DNA of 64,000 bases, from NCBI GenBank assembly GCA_021780075.1, contig JAJXZL010000048.1:1-64000 (forward strand), written 5' to 3'. This stretch comes from Acidobacteriota bacterium. Lineage in GTDB: Bacteria > Acidobacteriota > Terriglobia > Terriglobales > Acidobacteriaceae. Positions 24,220-33,058 of this stretch are shown piece by piece. Each line of letters opens with the position of its first letter. Within the stretch, counting starts at the first letter, position 1. A program made the position numbers and the translations under genes. The notes beneath the pieces are model-generated. The model was given only the letters and a program-made list of their open reading frames with translations. It did no database searches and was not told the DNA's origin.

Positions 24220-26865
24220 TTACGCCGGCTGCAGCTCCTTCTTGCTGCCTGCCTTCTCCACCACCGGCCCGTGCGTCTCGGCCGTGGGTGGCGGCGGCGC
24301 ATCCCCAATCCGCTTGGAGTAGCTGCACACCACACTGCCCGCCTCAGCCTCGGCGGCCTTCTTGCCGCGCTTCTTCGGCGCTCCCTCGTCCTCGGTTGCC
24401 TTCTTCTTGTTCGGGCACTCCAGATAGATGCCTGACTTCAGCGTCTTCTCCACCAGATACGGGCTCCCGCACTCCGGACACTTTTGCGCCACTGGCTTGT
24501 AGTTCGACGTGAAGTCGCACTTGGGATAGTTTGTGCAGCCCCAGAAGATGTTCCCCCGTCGTGCCTTGCGCTCGGCCAGGTCGCCCTGCCCGCACTTCGG
24601 GCACTTCATCCCCTCGATCAGGTTCTGCTTCACATACTTGCACTTCGGATAGCCCGAGCAGGAAACAAATTCCCCATAAGCTCCCTGGCGCAACACCAGC
24701 GGCTTGCCGCACACCGGGCAGGCCTCGCCCGTCGGCTCCGGAGGCTTCTGCTGCTGCTTCTGGCTCAGCTTGCGGATCGTCTTGCACGGCGGGTCCTCGT
24801 TGTAGCCCGGGCAGCTCATGAACGGCCCCCACGGACCGCGCTTCAGCACCATCACCCGCCCGCAGTTCTCGCAGTACTCCTCCGTGTCGCCCGCTTCCTG
24901 CGCCTCCGGAGTGTTCAGGTCCGGCTTGGCCTCGATGTTCTCTTTGGTGAAGGTGCAGCTTGTCGGATCCTTCTTGTTGTACGCCGAGCACGCATAGAAG
25001 CTGCCGAACTTGCCCCACTTCAGCACCAGCGGCGACCCGCAAAGATCGCACTTCTCCGTCGTCACCTTCTCCATCCGCTTGACGTCTTCCATGTTCTTCC
25101 CGGCGTCTTTGAGTTCGTCCTCAAAGTAGTCATAGAAGCCATTCAGCAGATCGGTCCACTTCTCCTTGCCCTCTTCAATATCGTCCAGCTCCTCTTCGAG
25201 CCGCGCCGTGTACTTCGTATCGAAGATGTAAGGGAAGTTCTTCACCAGCAGGTCGCACACCACCACGCCAATCTCTGTCGGATAAAAGCGTCCGCGCGAC
25301 CCACCATGCTTCACCACGTACTCGCGGTCCTGAATCGTGTTGATAATCGATGCATACGTCGAAGGCCGCCCGATGCCCCGCTCCTCCAGTTCCTTCACCA
25401 GCGAAGCTTCGTTGTACCGCGGAGGCGGCTCGGTAAAGTGCTGCTCGTCGATCAGCTTTTCCAGTTCCAGCGCCTTCACGCTGTCCAGGTTCGGCAGCCG
25501 GTTCGCCAGCGACTCATCATCCTCGTCCTTGGCGTCTTTTGATGCCTCGTAGAGCTTCTGGTAGCCGTCAAAAATCACCGTCGTTCCGCTGACTCTGAAG
25601 TCATACGTCCGCTTGTCCGCCGTGCTCGCCGCGGCAATGTTCACCTGCGTCACCGCAAGCTGTGCGGGCGACATCTGCGAGGCCACAAAACGCTTCCAGA
25701 TCAGCGTGTACAGCTTCAGTTGCTCGTCGCTCAGATACCGCGCAATCGACTCCGGCGTGCGCGCCGCATCCGTGGGCCGGATCGCTTCGTGCGCGTCCTG
25801 CGCGTCCTTCTTGCCCTTGTACACATTGGGCGACTCAGGCATGTACCGCGATCCAAGCTCCTTGCCAATCCACTCCCGCGCACCGGCAATCGCATCCGGC
25901 GCCACACGCGGAGAATCGGTACGCATGTACGTAATCAGGCCCGTCGTGCCTTCTGCGCCAATCTCCACGCCCTCATACAAACGCTGCGCCACGCCCATCG
26001 TGCGGCGCACGTTAAAGCCCAGCTTCCGTGCCGCATCCTGCTGCAACTGGCTCGTGGTGAAAGGCGGCGGCGGACTCTGCCTGCGTTCCTTCTTCACCAC
26101 GGAGGCTACCGTCCACGACGCCTTCTGAAGCGCCGCCAGAGCCGCCTTGATCTCCTTCTCGCTCGCAAACGCCGGCGCGCTCACCGTGTCCACGGAGATA
26201 CGCTCGCCGTTGATGCCCACCAGCTTTGCCTTGAAGCTGCGGTCCGCCTGCGCCTCCGGATGCAGCAGCGCTTCCAGCGTCCAGTACTCCACCGGGTTGA
26301 ACGCGCGAATCTCGCGCTCGCGTTCCACAATCAGCCGCAGCGCCACTGTCTGCACGCGCCCCGCGGAAAGACCCCGGCGCACCTTGTCCCACAGCAGCGG
26401 AGAAATCTGATAACCCACCAGCCGGTCCAGCACGCGCCGCGTCTGCTGCGCATACACCAGGTTCTGGTCCACGTCCCGCGCATGCGCAAACGCATCCTGC
26501 ACGGCCTTCTTCGTAATCTCGTTAAAGGTTACGCGGTGAATCTTCTTCTTCTCTTTGGCGCTTGTGCCCAGTTGCAGCGCCAGATGGTACGCAATCGCTT
26601 CGCCTTCGCGGTCAGGGTCAGGCGCCAGAAAGATTTCGTCGGCCTTCTCGGCCGCCTTCTTCAACTGCTCCACAACCTTTTCTTTGCCGGGCGACACAAT
26701 CAGCTCCGGCTCGAACGTCCGCTTCTTCAACTCCACGCCAATGTCGTTCTTGGGCAGGTCCATGATGTGACCCACTGAGGCACGCACCTCGAAACCCTTG
26801 CCCAGATACTTCTCGATCGTCTTTGCCTTAGCGGGGGACTCGACGATCACTAATGCTTTGCTCAT
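24220..26865 (-). CDS. topA: DNA topoisomerase I
   Basis: 881 aa from the ATG at 26865 (AGGA 5 bp upstream; another ATG at 26871 overlaps the Shine-Dalgarno). The Toprim domain is at the N-terminus (KALVIVESPAKAKTIEKYLG, acidic DPDREGEAIAYH). The catalytic tyrosine is Y313 in TGLITYMRTDS. The C-terminus has five Cys-rich zinc-ribbon repeats, from CDLCGSPLVLKWGKFGSFYAC to CPECGSPYLVEKTL, more than the three of E. coli. A short Lys/Pro-rich tail follows. It relaxes negative supercoils by single-strand cleavage. Confidence 0.98.
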   Translation of the reverse strand: MSKALVIVESPAKAKTIEKYLGKGFEVRASVGHIMDLPKNDIGVELKKRTFEPELIVSPGKEKVVEQLKKAAEKADEIFLAPDPDREGEAIAYHLALQLGTSAKEKKKIHRVTFNEITKKAVQDAFAHARDVDQNLVYAQQTRRVLDRLVGYQISPLLWDKVRRGLSAGRVQTVALRLIVEREREIRAFNPVEYWTLEALLHPEAQADRSFKAKLVGINGERISVDTVSAPAFASEKEIKAALAALQKASWTVASVVKKERRQSPPPPFTTSQLQQDAARKLGFNVRRTMGVAQRLYEGVEIGAEGTTGLITYMRTDSPRVAPDAIAGAREWIGKELGSRYMPESPNVYKGKKDAQDAHEAIRPTDAARTPESIARYLSDEQLKLYTLIWKRFVASQMSPAQLAVTQVNIAAASTADKRTYDFRVSGTTVIFDGYQKLYEASKDAKDEDDESLANRLPNLDSVKALELEKLIDEQHFTEPPPRYNEASLVKELEERGIGRPSTYASIINTIQDREYVVKHGGSRGRFYPTEIGVVVCDLLVKNFPYIFDTKYTARLEEELDDIEEGKEKWTDLLNGFYDYFEDELKDAGKNMEDVKRMEKVTTEKCDLCGSPLVLKWGKFGSFYACSAYNKKDPTSCTFTKENIEAKPDLNTPEAQEAGDTEEYCENCGRVMVLKRGPWGPFMSCPGYNEDPPCKTIRKLSQKQQQKPPEPTGEACPVCGKPLVLRQGAYGEFVSCSGYPKCKYVKQNLIEGMKCPKCGQGDLAERKARRGNIFWGCTNYPKCDFTSNYKPVAQKCPECGSPYLVEKTLKSGIYLECPNKKKATEDEGAPKKRGKKAAEAEAGSVVCSYSKRIGDAPPPPTAETHGPVVEKAGSKKELQPA

Positions 26866-27157
26866 TGCCATCCTTAATATGTGTTGCTCGTTGCTGCCAA
26901 GCCTATTGGACTCAGACAGCGGCTATCCGTTTCATCTGCGCCCCGTTTACCGCTCCGGCACACGGGCAGCATCTTTGCCATGTCCTGAAAAATCAGCCAT
27001 GAAAGTTGGAAACTAACACGAAAGACGGCTCCGTTTCCACTCGCAACCCGCTTTTTTCAGCGTGGCACTTCCCGGAAACAATACGCTCAACCGCGCATGG
27101 ACGTTCTCAATTCCGCACAAAATGCACACTTTAAATCAAACGCAGAATAACTTACGT
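26866..27157. other. Intergenic region between dprA and topA
   Basis: About 290 bp downstream of dprA and upstream of topA, both on the minus strand. Apart from the AAGGAT ribosome binding site of topA I see no convincing hairpin, promoter or small gene. It presumably holds the topA promoter. Confidence 0.35.
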
Positions 27158-28357
27158 TCACAGTGTCCGCACGTAATTCTTCCCTGGCAGTTGCCGGATG
27201 CGGCCCGTGATCTCCAGCTCAAACAGCGCCGTAAACACCTCGGAAGAGGTCAGTTGCGTCTCCAGCAATTCAAGAACTTCGTCAATCTGCAGCGACTCGT
27301 CCGAGCGTAGAACCTCCAGCACCATCACCTCATGGGGCCGCAGTACGGGATCAGGCAAGAGAGATGCGGCAGCCTCGGGTTTGGATTCAATCCCGGCCTC
27401 TTGCTCCAGTTCCATCCGCACCTGCGAGGGCAGGTCTTCCCACACGTCCTCCCACGTCGCCACCAGCTTGGCGCCCTGTTTAATCAGCGTGTTGGGCGTC
27501 CACGAGTTCTTGCTTGTCACGTTGCCCGGCACGGCGTACAGGTCGCGATTCTGGTCCGCCGCGCAGCGCGCCGTCACGCGCGTCCCGGAGTTCTCGCTCG
27601 CCTCCACCACCAGCACGCCAACGCTCAGCCCACTCAGAATGCGGTTGCGCCGGGGAAAATTCTGCGGTGCGGGAAACGTGCCCATCGGAACCTCGCTCAC
27701 AATCGCCCCGCCCGTCGCCAGAATCTCCTCCGCCAGCTTCTTGTTCTCCTTGGGATAGATCACGTCGATGCCCGTGCCCCACACAGCCACCGTGGGCATG
27801 CGCGCCGCCAGGGCGCCCTTGTGCGCGCAGGTGTCGATGCCCCGCGCCATGCCGCTCACCACCAGCAGCCGCCTTACTGCCAGGTCCCGCGCCAGCATCT
27901 CCGCCACGCCCGACCCATACGGCGAAGGATGCCGCGTGCCCACAATCGCAATCGACGGCCTTCCCAACAGACCCACAGCCCCGCGAACCCAAAGCACCGG
28001 CGGCGGGTCATAAATCTCTCTCAGCCGCTCGGGATACTCCGGGCATCCATACGTCACCACCGTCGCGCTCTGCCCCGCCACCCGCACGCGCTCCGCCTCG
28101 GCAGCTTGGCGCGCTTTGCCATCAAAAATAAACTGCGCCGCCTCCGCCGGAAACCGCAGACCTTCCAGCTCCGTCAGCGACAGTGTGAATATGCGGCTCG
28201 GCGCATCCAGAGCCTTCATCGCGTCAAGAATGCGCCTGGGGCCCAGCCCCGGAGACAGTGCCAGCGCAAGCCACGCCAGTCTGTCTTCATCCAGTTGTGC
28301 GCCAGTTGTGCCGGCTGTTTCCTCAGGCAAAATCTTCATCGCAGAGACATCGTGCAT
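27158..28357 (-). CDS. dprA: DNA-processing protein DprA (Smf)
   Basis: 399 aa. A short SAM-like N-terminal domain (LSPGLGPRRILDAMKAL) precedes the Rossmann-like DNA-binding core: SIAIVGTRHPSPYGSGVA, VVSGMARGIDTCAHKGAL, VAVWGTGIDVIYPKENKKL and FPRRNRILSGLSVGVLVVEA. The C-terminal winged-helix DML1-like domain spans about residues 335-399. It loads RecA on incoming single strands in transformation. The start is ATG 28357 or 28339. cinA (36115) is also in this window, but other competence genes are not. Confidence 0.95.
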   Translation of the reverse strand: MHDVSAMKILPEETAGTTGAQLDEDRLAWLALALSPGLGPRRILDAMKALDAPSRIFTLSLTELEGLRFPAEAAQFIFDGKARQAAEAERVRVAGQSATVVTYGCPEYPERLREIYDPPPVLWVRGAVGLLGRPSIAIVGTRHPSPYGSGVAEMLARDLAVRRLLVVSGMARGIDTCAHKGALAARMPTVAVWGTGIDVIYPKENKKLAEEILATGGAIVSEVPMGTFPAPQNFPRRNRILSGLSVGVLVVEASENSGTRVTARCAADQNRDLYAVPGNVTSKNSWTPNTLIKQGAKLVATWEDVWEDLPSQVRMELEQEAGIESKPEAAASLLPDPVLRPHEVMVLEVLRSDESLQIDEVLELLETQLTSSEVFTALFELEITGRIRQLPGKNYVRTL

Positions 28358-28515
28358 CGGAACACACGAGTGCTTTTTCCCTCTAAAGTAACTTCAAAAT
28401 CATTCCTGGTGAATTGCGCTCACACTAACTGCACCCGCGCCGGAAGTCAAGCAACCCCGGTGTCGCCAAACATGCTTCGAAGAATCCTCAGCGCAAATTG
28501 ATACTCTAATAAAGC

Positions 28516-29382
28516 GTGAGTCTCATCTCTCATTCCCGTCTCCGTATCGCCGCCATCCGCTTTCTTAATCCCGCTCCCCTTATGTGGGACTTCGAGCATG
28601 CGCCGCTGAAAGATTCACTCGCTGCCCGTTACCAGATCGACTGGATGCTGCCCTCCGAGTGCGCCGACCGGCTGGCCTCCGGCGCATCCGACATCGGCCT
28701 CGTACCGATTGCCGCTCTGGCCACCACCCCCGGCCTGCGTATTCTGCCCGGCTGCACCATCGCCGCCAAAGACCGCGTGCGCTCGCTCTTGCTGGTCCGC
28801 CGCGCAGCTCAGCCGCTCGCCAGCCTGCGCACAGTGGCCGCCGACATCGCCAGCCGCACCACCGTCACCTACGCGCGCATTCTCTTCCACAACTGGAGCA
28901 ACCCTGACGTCCCGTTCCTGCCCATGACCGCCGACCTCGATGCCATGCTCGAACGAGCAGACGCAGCCATCGTCATCGGCGACCCCGCCCTCATGGCTCT
29001 CGAGGAACGCGCCAATCGCTTTGAGCGCACCGGCGAGGAGCTGGTCTATCACGACCTGGCAGACGAGTGGCGCAAGCTCACCGGCCTCGCATTCGTCTCC
29101 GCCGTCTGGGCCGCTGCGCCCGGCTGCCCCTTGGATGAGCGTATTACCGAAGACTTCATCCGCTCCCGCGATCACGGATTGCAGAACATCGACGCGCTGG
29201 TCCAGGAGTGGGCGCGCAAGCTGCCGCTCCAGGAAGAAACCATTCGCGCCTATCTCACCGCCAACATCCACTACATCCTCGACGACGAGTGCATCGAAGG
29301 CATGCGCGGCTTCTTCCGCATGGCCGCCGAAACAGGCGTCCTCCCCGCATACGAGCCCGCCCTCACCGCACTCGCCGTCTAA
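28516..29382 (+). CDS. mqnA: Chorismate dehydratase MqnA (futalosine menaquinone pathway)
   Basis: 288 aa. It has the MqnA/MqnD periplasmic-binding-protein fold: RIAAIRFLNPAPLMWDFEH, ASDIGLVPIAAL, and near the C-terminus HYILDDECIEGMRGFF. It converts chorismate to 3-enolpyruvylbenzoate, the first step of the futalosine route. The start is GTG at 28516 with no Shine-Dalgarno; TACTCT lies 8 bp upstream and may be the -10 of a leaderless transcript. A convergent terminator follows. Other mqn genes are not in the window. Confidence 0.88.
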   Translation: MSLISHSRLRIAAIRFLNPAPLMWDFEHAPLKDSLAARYQIDWMLPSECADRLASGASDIGLVPIAALATTPGLRILPGCTIAAKDRVRSLLLVRRAAQPLASLRTVAADIASRTTVTYARILFHNWSNPDVPFLPMTADLDAMLERADAAIVIGDPALMALEERANRFERTGEELVYHDLADEWRKLTGLAFVSAVWAAAPGCPLDERITEDFIRSRDHGLQNIDALVQEWARKLPLQEETIRAYLTANIHYILDDECIEGMRGFFRMAAETGVLPAYEPALTALAV

Positions 29383-29401
29383 GCCCGCGTATCGCGCAAA
29401 C

Positions 29402-29440
29402 GCACGAAGGCCGGTCCATCCCGTGGACCGGCCCTCGTGC
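29402..29440. terminator. Bidirectional hairpin between mqnA and fabH
   Basis: Seventeen-base arms GCACGAAGGCCGGTCCA (29402-29418) and TGGACCGGCCCTCGTGC (29424-29440) with one mismatch and a 5-nt loop. It lies between two convergent genes, 20 bp from each end. There is no long U-tract on either strand. It is the strongest of the GGCCGG-core hairpins. Confidence 0.75.
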
Positions 29441-29460
29441 ACTCGCCCTTTGACGGCTTG

Positions 29461-30477
29461 CTAAATCTCCCACCGCAACAGTGCCGCACCCACCGTAAAG
29501 CCCGCGCCCACTGCGGAGATCAGCACCAGGTCGCCCTTCTTCAGCTTTCCACTCTCCACAGCCGTTTCCATGGCCAGCGGAATCGTGCCTGCGGACGTGT
29601 TGCCATACTTGTCGATGTTGATAATCACATGCTCCGCGTCCATGCCAAGCCGGTCCGCCGTCGCCGTAATGATGCGCTTGTTCGCCTGGTGCGGAATAAA
29701 GCAGCCAAGGTCCGCGCCCGTCACGCCGTTGCGCTCCAGCACCCGCGCCGTAACCTCCGACATCTTGCGCACCGCAAATTTGTAGACGGCCTGCCCATCC
29801 TGGTAGATGTAGTGCATTTTCTTGTCCACGGTCTCGTGGCTCGACGGGTTCAGGCTGCCCCCGCCCTTCAGGTTCAGCGCCACGCCGCCAGAACCGTCAA
29901 TCTCGTGGATGTAGTCGATAAAGCCAATCTCGCCCTCGGCTGCGGGCTCAATCAGCACCGCGCCGCCCCCATCGCCAAACAAGATGCACGTGGTCCGGTC
30001 GGTGTAGTCCGTCATGCGCGTATTGGCGTCCGCTCCGCACACCAGCACTTTGCTGTGCGCTCCGCTCTCCACCAGCTTCACGCCCGCCTGCAGCGCAAAC
30101 ACAAATCCTGAGCAGCCCGCCGAAACATCAAAACCCCACGCGCCCTTGGCTCCCAGCTTGTCCTGCACCAGGCACGCCGTTGAGGGAAACATCATGTCCG
30201 GCGTCACCGTACCCACGATGATGACTTCAACCTCGCTCGCCGCAATGCCCCGCGCTGCAAGGCACTTCTTTGCTGCCTCCACGCACATATCGCTCGTGCC
30301 CAGCCCTTTGGCCAGCACGTGCCGCTCACGGATACCCGTCCGCTCCAGAATCCACTGGTCGTTGGTATCCACCATCTTTTCAAGGTCTTGATTGGTCAGA
30401 ACTTGGGGGGGAACGTAGGTTCCAAGCGCCGTAATCTTGGCGCGACGGCCCACCACGGGGCGAACGGTGAGGCTCAA
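29461..30477 (-). CDS. fabH: 3-oxoacyl-[acyl-carrier-protein] synthase III (FabH)
   Basis: 338 aa from a TTG at 30477, chosen because AAGGAG lies 7 bp upstream; the frame extends to 30582 with residues unlike the family. Catalytic triad C122 (VSAGCSGF), H263 (IPHQANKRI) and N293 ([10 protein letters not shown]). It starts fatty-acid synthesis by condensing acetyl-CoA or branched acyl-CoA with malonyl-ACP. It lies downstream of the SRP RNA gene on the same strand, with a terminator between them. Confidence 0.95.
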   Translation of the reverse strand: MSLTVRPVVGRRAKITALGTYVPPQVLTNQDLEKMVDTNDQWILERTGIRERHVLAKGLGTSDMCVEAAKKCLAARGIAASEVEVIIVGTVTPDMMFPSTACLVQDKLGAKGAWGFDVSAGCSGFVFALQAGVKLVESGAHSKVLVCGADANTRMTDYTDRTTCILFGDGGGAVLIEPAAEGEIGFIDYIHEIDGSGGVALNLKGGGSLNPSSHETVDKKMHYIYQDGQAVYKFAVRKMSEVTARVLERNGVTGADLGCFIPHQANKRIITATADRLGMDAEHVIINIDKYGNTSAGTIPLAMETAVESGKLKKGDLVLISAVGAGFTVGAALLRWEI

Positions 30478-30632
30478 TGGACTTCTCCTTGCGGCGCGAA
30501 CGACGGCGGGGGAAGCCCGGTCTGCCGCTCTATTTCGGCATTCAAGCACGGCTGCAACCGGGTGCCCCGATCCCTTCCGCATCGCGTGCGGAAAAGCGTG
30601 GGAGAACGCGATCCATTCAACTCATGCCAGAT

Positions 30633-30659
30633 CAAAAAAACAAAAACGCCAGTGGCGCT
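30633..30659 (-). terminator. Intrinsic terminator of the SRP RNA gene
   Basis: On the minus strand GCGCCACTGGCG (stem CGCC/GGCG, 3-nt loop) is followed by TTTTTGTTTTTTT. It lies directly downstream of the SRP RNA and upstream of fabH. The stem is short, but the U-rich tail is good. Confidence 0.6.
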
Positions 30660-30667
30660 CAAAAAAG

Positions 30668-30764
30668 TACCGGGTTACCTACTGCGCCCGTACTAGCCCG
30701 TTACCGTTGCTTCCTTCCGGACCTGGCGGGGTTGGCGGGATTACGTCGCGTAGGACCCGGCACT
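30668..30764 (-). ncRNA. ffs: Signal recognition particle RNA, bacterial small (4.5S) type
   Basis: About 97 nt. The minus strand carries GGTCCGGAAGGAAGCA (30708-30723), the nearly invariant SRP domain IV apical loop that binds Ffh. The flanks pair into one long hairpin: GCCGGGTCCTACGCG on the 5' side with CGCAGTAGGTAACCCGG on the 3' side. A T6 run follows the 3' end at 30666-30661. There is no Alu domain, as in most Gram-negatives. Ends are estimated to within a few bases. Confidence 0.92.
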
Positions 30765-30961
30765 TCAGATTTTAGCACCTCGCGGCTGGATCGTGGGTGG
30801 CAGGGCTAAGCCACAAGCAATCAGCCGTTTCGTCCCCGAAAACTGCCCCGCTCCGTCGCCACCAAGCCTTCGCATCAAGCTGCTCCAAAGCGCTCCTCAT
30901 CGTTGCCAGCCGCCCTTCAAAACCAGGTGCCTTTTCCTTTATCATCAAATCAGGTTCCGTT

Positions 30962-31186
30962 ATGCCGTTTCCAATTAAAATCTGTGTCCTCTGCTCTGAA
31001 GAGTTTGAATTGAGGCCCGGCAAGCCCGGCTTCGCCAATCGCTGCCCCGCCTGCAGTGAATTGGAATCTGAAGATAAAACAGAGTCAAAGCAGCACCTCA
31101 GCGCAGAAGAGCGCAAGGCCGAAAGCGAAGCCAACGCCGAGCGCCGCAAAGCCATACGCGACCTCCTCTACCGCAAAGACAGGTAA
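30962..31186 (+). CDS. Small zinc-ribbon protein
   Basis: 74 aa from the ATG at 30962; the frame stays open upstream to 30797 but the extension has no recognisable features. Two Cys pairs, C8-x2-C11 and C28-x2-C31 (KICVLC and RCPAC), form a probable zinc ribbon. A charged helical tail (SAEERKAESEANAERRKAIRDLL) follows. Function is unknown. It lies 56 bp upstream of rimO. Confidence 0.65.
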   Translation: MPFPIKICVLCSEEFELRPGKPGFANRCPACSELESEDKTESKQHLSAEERKAESEANAERRKAIRDLLYRKDR

Positions 31187-31242
31187 CCTCGCGCACAAGC
31201 CCCTCGCGCACGGCAACTTGCACTTCCCGGTACAATAAAATA

Positions 31243-32811
31243 GTGAGCAAAATTTCCCCTCCCACGGCTCCCACCGTCGGCTTTATATCGTTGGGCTGCC
31301 CCAAAAACCTTGTCGATTCCGAGGTCATGATGGGCCTCCTGGACCGCGCCGGTGCGCGCCTCACCGCCCGCCCCGAAGACGCCGAAATCCTCGTCGTCAA
31401 CACTTGCAGCTTTATTGACACCGCCAAGCAGGAGTCCGTCGATACCATCCTCGAAATGGCCCGCCACAAAACCGAAGGCCGCGCCAGCAAACTCATCGTC
31501 GCGGGATGTCTGGTCGAGCGATACAGGGACGAAATCAAGAAAAATATCCCTGAAGTCGATGCCGTCATCGGCACCGGCGAACTCGAATCCATCCTTGCAG
31601 CAGCGGGCATCCAGCAGCCTGCCGCTGCACCGTCCCCGTTCAACATCCTGACTGCTCAATCAAGCTCTAGCCATCTCGCAAAATCAGCCTCGGAGCAGGT
31701 CCAGAACGAGGACCGCCTGAAGGGCCAGCCCGGCCAGGAATCCCTTTCGGGCACACACAAAGCATCAAGACCGGAAGGCCACCTCCGCGAGCAGCAGGGC
31801 CGCTTCAGTCGAGACGACTGGCAGGGCGCGGCGCACATGCTGCCCACCTATCTCTACGACGAAACCACTCCGCGCCTGCTGGCCACGCCGCGCACCTCCG
31901 CCTACATCAAGATTGCCGAGGGCTGCGATCATCCATGCAGCTTCTGCGTCATTCCCAACCTGCGCGGAAAATTTCGCTCCCGCCGCTTCGAGTCCGTCGT
32001 CGCCGAGGCGCAACAGCTCGTCGCGCGCGGTGTCCGTGAGATCACCCTCATCGGCCAGGACACCACTTGCTACGGCGAAGACCTTGGCCTCAAAGACGGC
32101 CTCGCACAACTGCTTGACGCGCTGGCCCGCATCGAGGGCCTTAGATGGCTGCGCTTCCTCTACGCTTATCCCAACCGCATCACCGGCCGCCTGCTTGAGA
32201 CGATCGCGAAGCACGACAACATCTGCAAATATCTTGACGTCCCCCTCCAGCACGCCTCGCCTGCCGTCCTCAAGACCATGAAGCGCGGTGCCGGAGCAGA
32301 CATCTTCCTCAAGACCCTCGAAAAGGTCCGCGCCTCCGTTCCCGGCATCGCCCTTCGCACCGCGTTCATCGTCGGATTCCCCGGCGAGTCCGCCTCGGAC
32401 TTCGAGATCCTGGAGCAGTTCATCCGCGAAGCAAAATTCGACTGGCTCGGCGTCTTCACCTACTCCGACGAAGAAGGCTCCAGTGCATTCTCGCTGGAAG
32501 GCAAAGTGCCCAAACGCACCATCCAGGCCCGCAGGCGCCGCCTCATGAAGCTACAGCAATCCATCAGCAAGCGCGCCAAGCAGCAGTGGGTGGGCCGCGA
32601 ACTGGTCCTGCTCGCCGAGGGCGAAAGCGAAGAAACCCCCATGCTCTGGGAAGGCCGCACCCAGTTCCACGCCCCAGAAATCGACGGCAAGGTCTACATC
32701 AACGACTTCGGCGACCTTGAAACACTCAAGCCCGGCAGCTTTTATCGCGCTGAGATTACCGAGGCCCACGCATACGACGTGGTGGCCCGCATCCTCTCCG
32801 GCCCGTTGTAG
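31243..32811 (+). CDS. rimO: Ribosomal protein uS12 methylthiotransferase RimO, with an internal extension
   Basis: 522 aa, against about 440 for the family. The UPF0004 domain binds the auxiliary cluster through C19, C55 and C89 (SLGCPKNLVDSE, VVNTCSFID). The radical-SAM cluster is held by C228, C232 and C235 (EGCDHPCSFC). The C-terminal TRAM domain begins near residue 445. It methylthiolates Asp of S12. Residues about 123-195 are an extra polar segment between the two domains. The start is GTG without a Shine-Dalgarno; TACAAT lies 6 bp upstream. Confidence 0.94.
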   Translation: MSKISPPTAPTVGFISLGCPKNLVDSEVMMGLLDRAGARLTARPEDAEILVVNTCSFIDTAKQESVDTILEMARHKTEGRASKLIVAGCLVERYRDEIKKNIPEVDAVIGTGELESILAAAGIQQPAAAPSPFNILTAQSSSSHLAKSASEQVQNEDRLKGQPGQESLSGTHKASRPEGHLREQQGRFSRDDWQGAAHMLPTYLYDETTPRLLATPRTSAYIKIAEGCDHPCSFCVIPNLRGKFRSRRFESVVAEAQQLVARGVREITLIGQDTTCYGEDLGLKDGLAQLLDALARIEGLRWLRFLYAYPNRITGRLLETIAKHDNICKYLDVPLQHASPAVLKTMKRGAGADIFLKTLEKVRASVPGIALRTAFIVGFPGESASDFEILEQFIREAKFDWLGVFTYSDEEGSSAFSLEGKVPKRTIQARRRRLMKLQQSISKRAKQQWVGRELVLLAEGESEETPMLWEGRTQFHAPEIDGKVYINDFGDLETLKPGSFYRAEITEAHAYDVVARILSGPL

Positions 32812-33032
32812 TAGCCTGCATTTCTGCGGCGCGCCGCAAAAGGTGCAACGGTTGCTATCGCCGCCGAGGAACGCAACAGGCAACTTCATCAATGCGCTGA
32901 ACGCCGCTCAAGGACGGTACAATGCCTGCTAGTTAGGACAAGCCTCGGTCGTTCTTATCGCACGCTTCAAGTCGACGAACACCGCAGCTTGGTGAAGTAG
33001 CTTTTTGCTCGTGGCTCCTTCAATCCATCATT
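32812..33032. other. Intergenic region after rimO
   Basis: About 220 bp with no gene. A perfect 14-bp palindrome TGCGGCGCGCCGCA lies at 32825-32838, 14 bp after the rimO stop, and could end the transcript. TACAAT near 32918 may be a -10 element. Nothing else was identified. Confidence 0.4.
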
Positions 33033-33055
33033 CCGGACAATAATTCATTGTCCGG
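33033..33055 (+). promoter_or_regulatory. Perfect inverted repeat abutting the DUF535 start codon
   Basis: CCGGACAAT-AATTC-ATTGTCCGG: 9-bp perfect arms and a 5-nt spacer, ending 3 bp before the ATG at 33059. It leaves no room for a ribosome binding site. It could be an operator or an RNA hairpin that hides the start. Confidence 0.6.
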
Positions 33056-33058
33056 TTC

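Noticed and set aside
28615..29442. A 275-codon minus-strand frame opposite mqnA
   Set aside because: Gly/Val/Asp-rich shadow of mqnA; no start signal or family resemblance.
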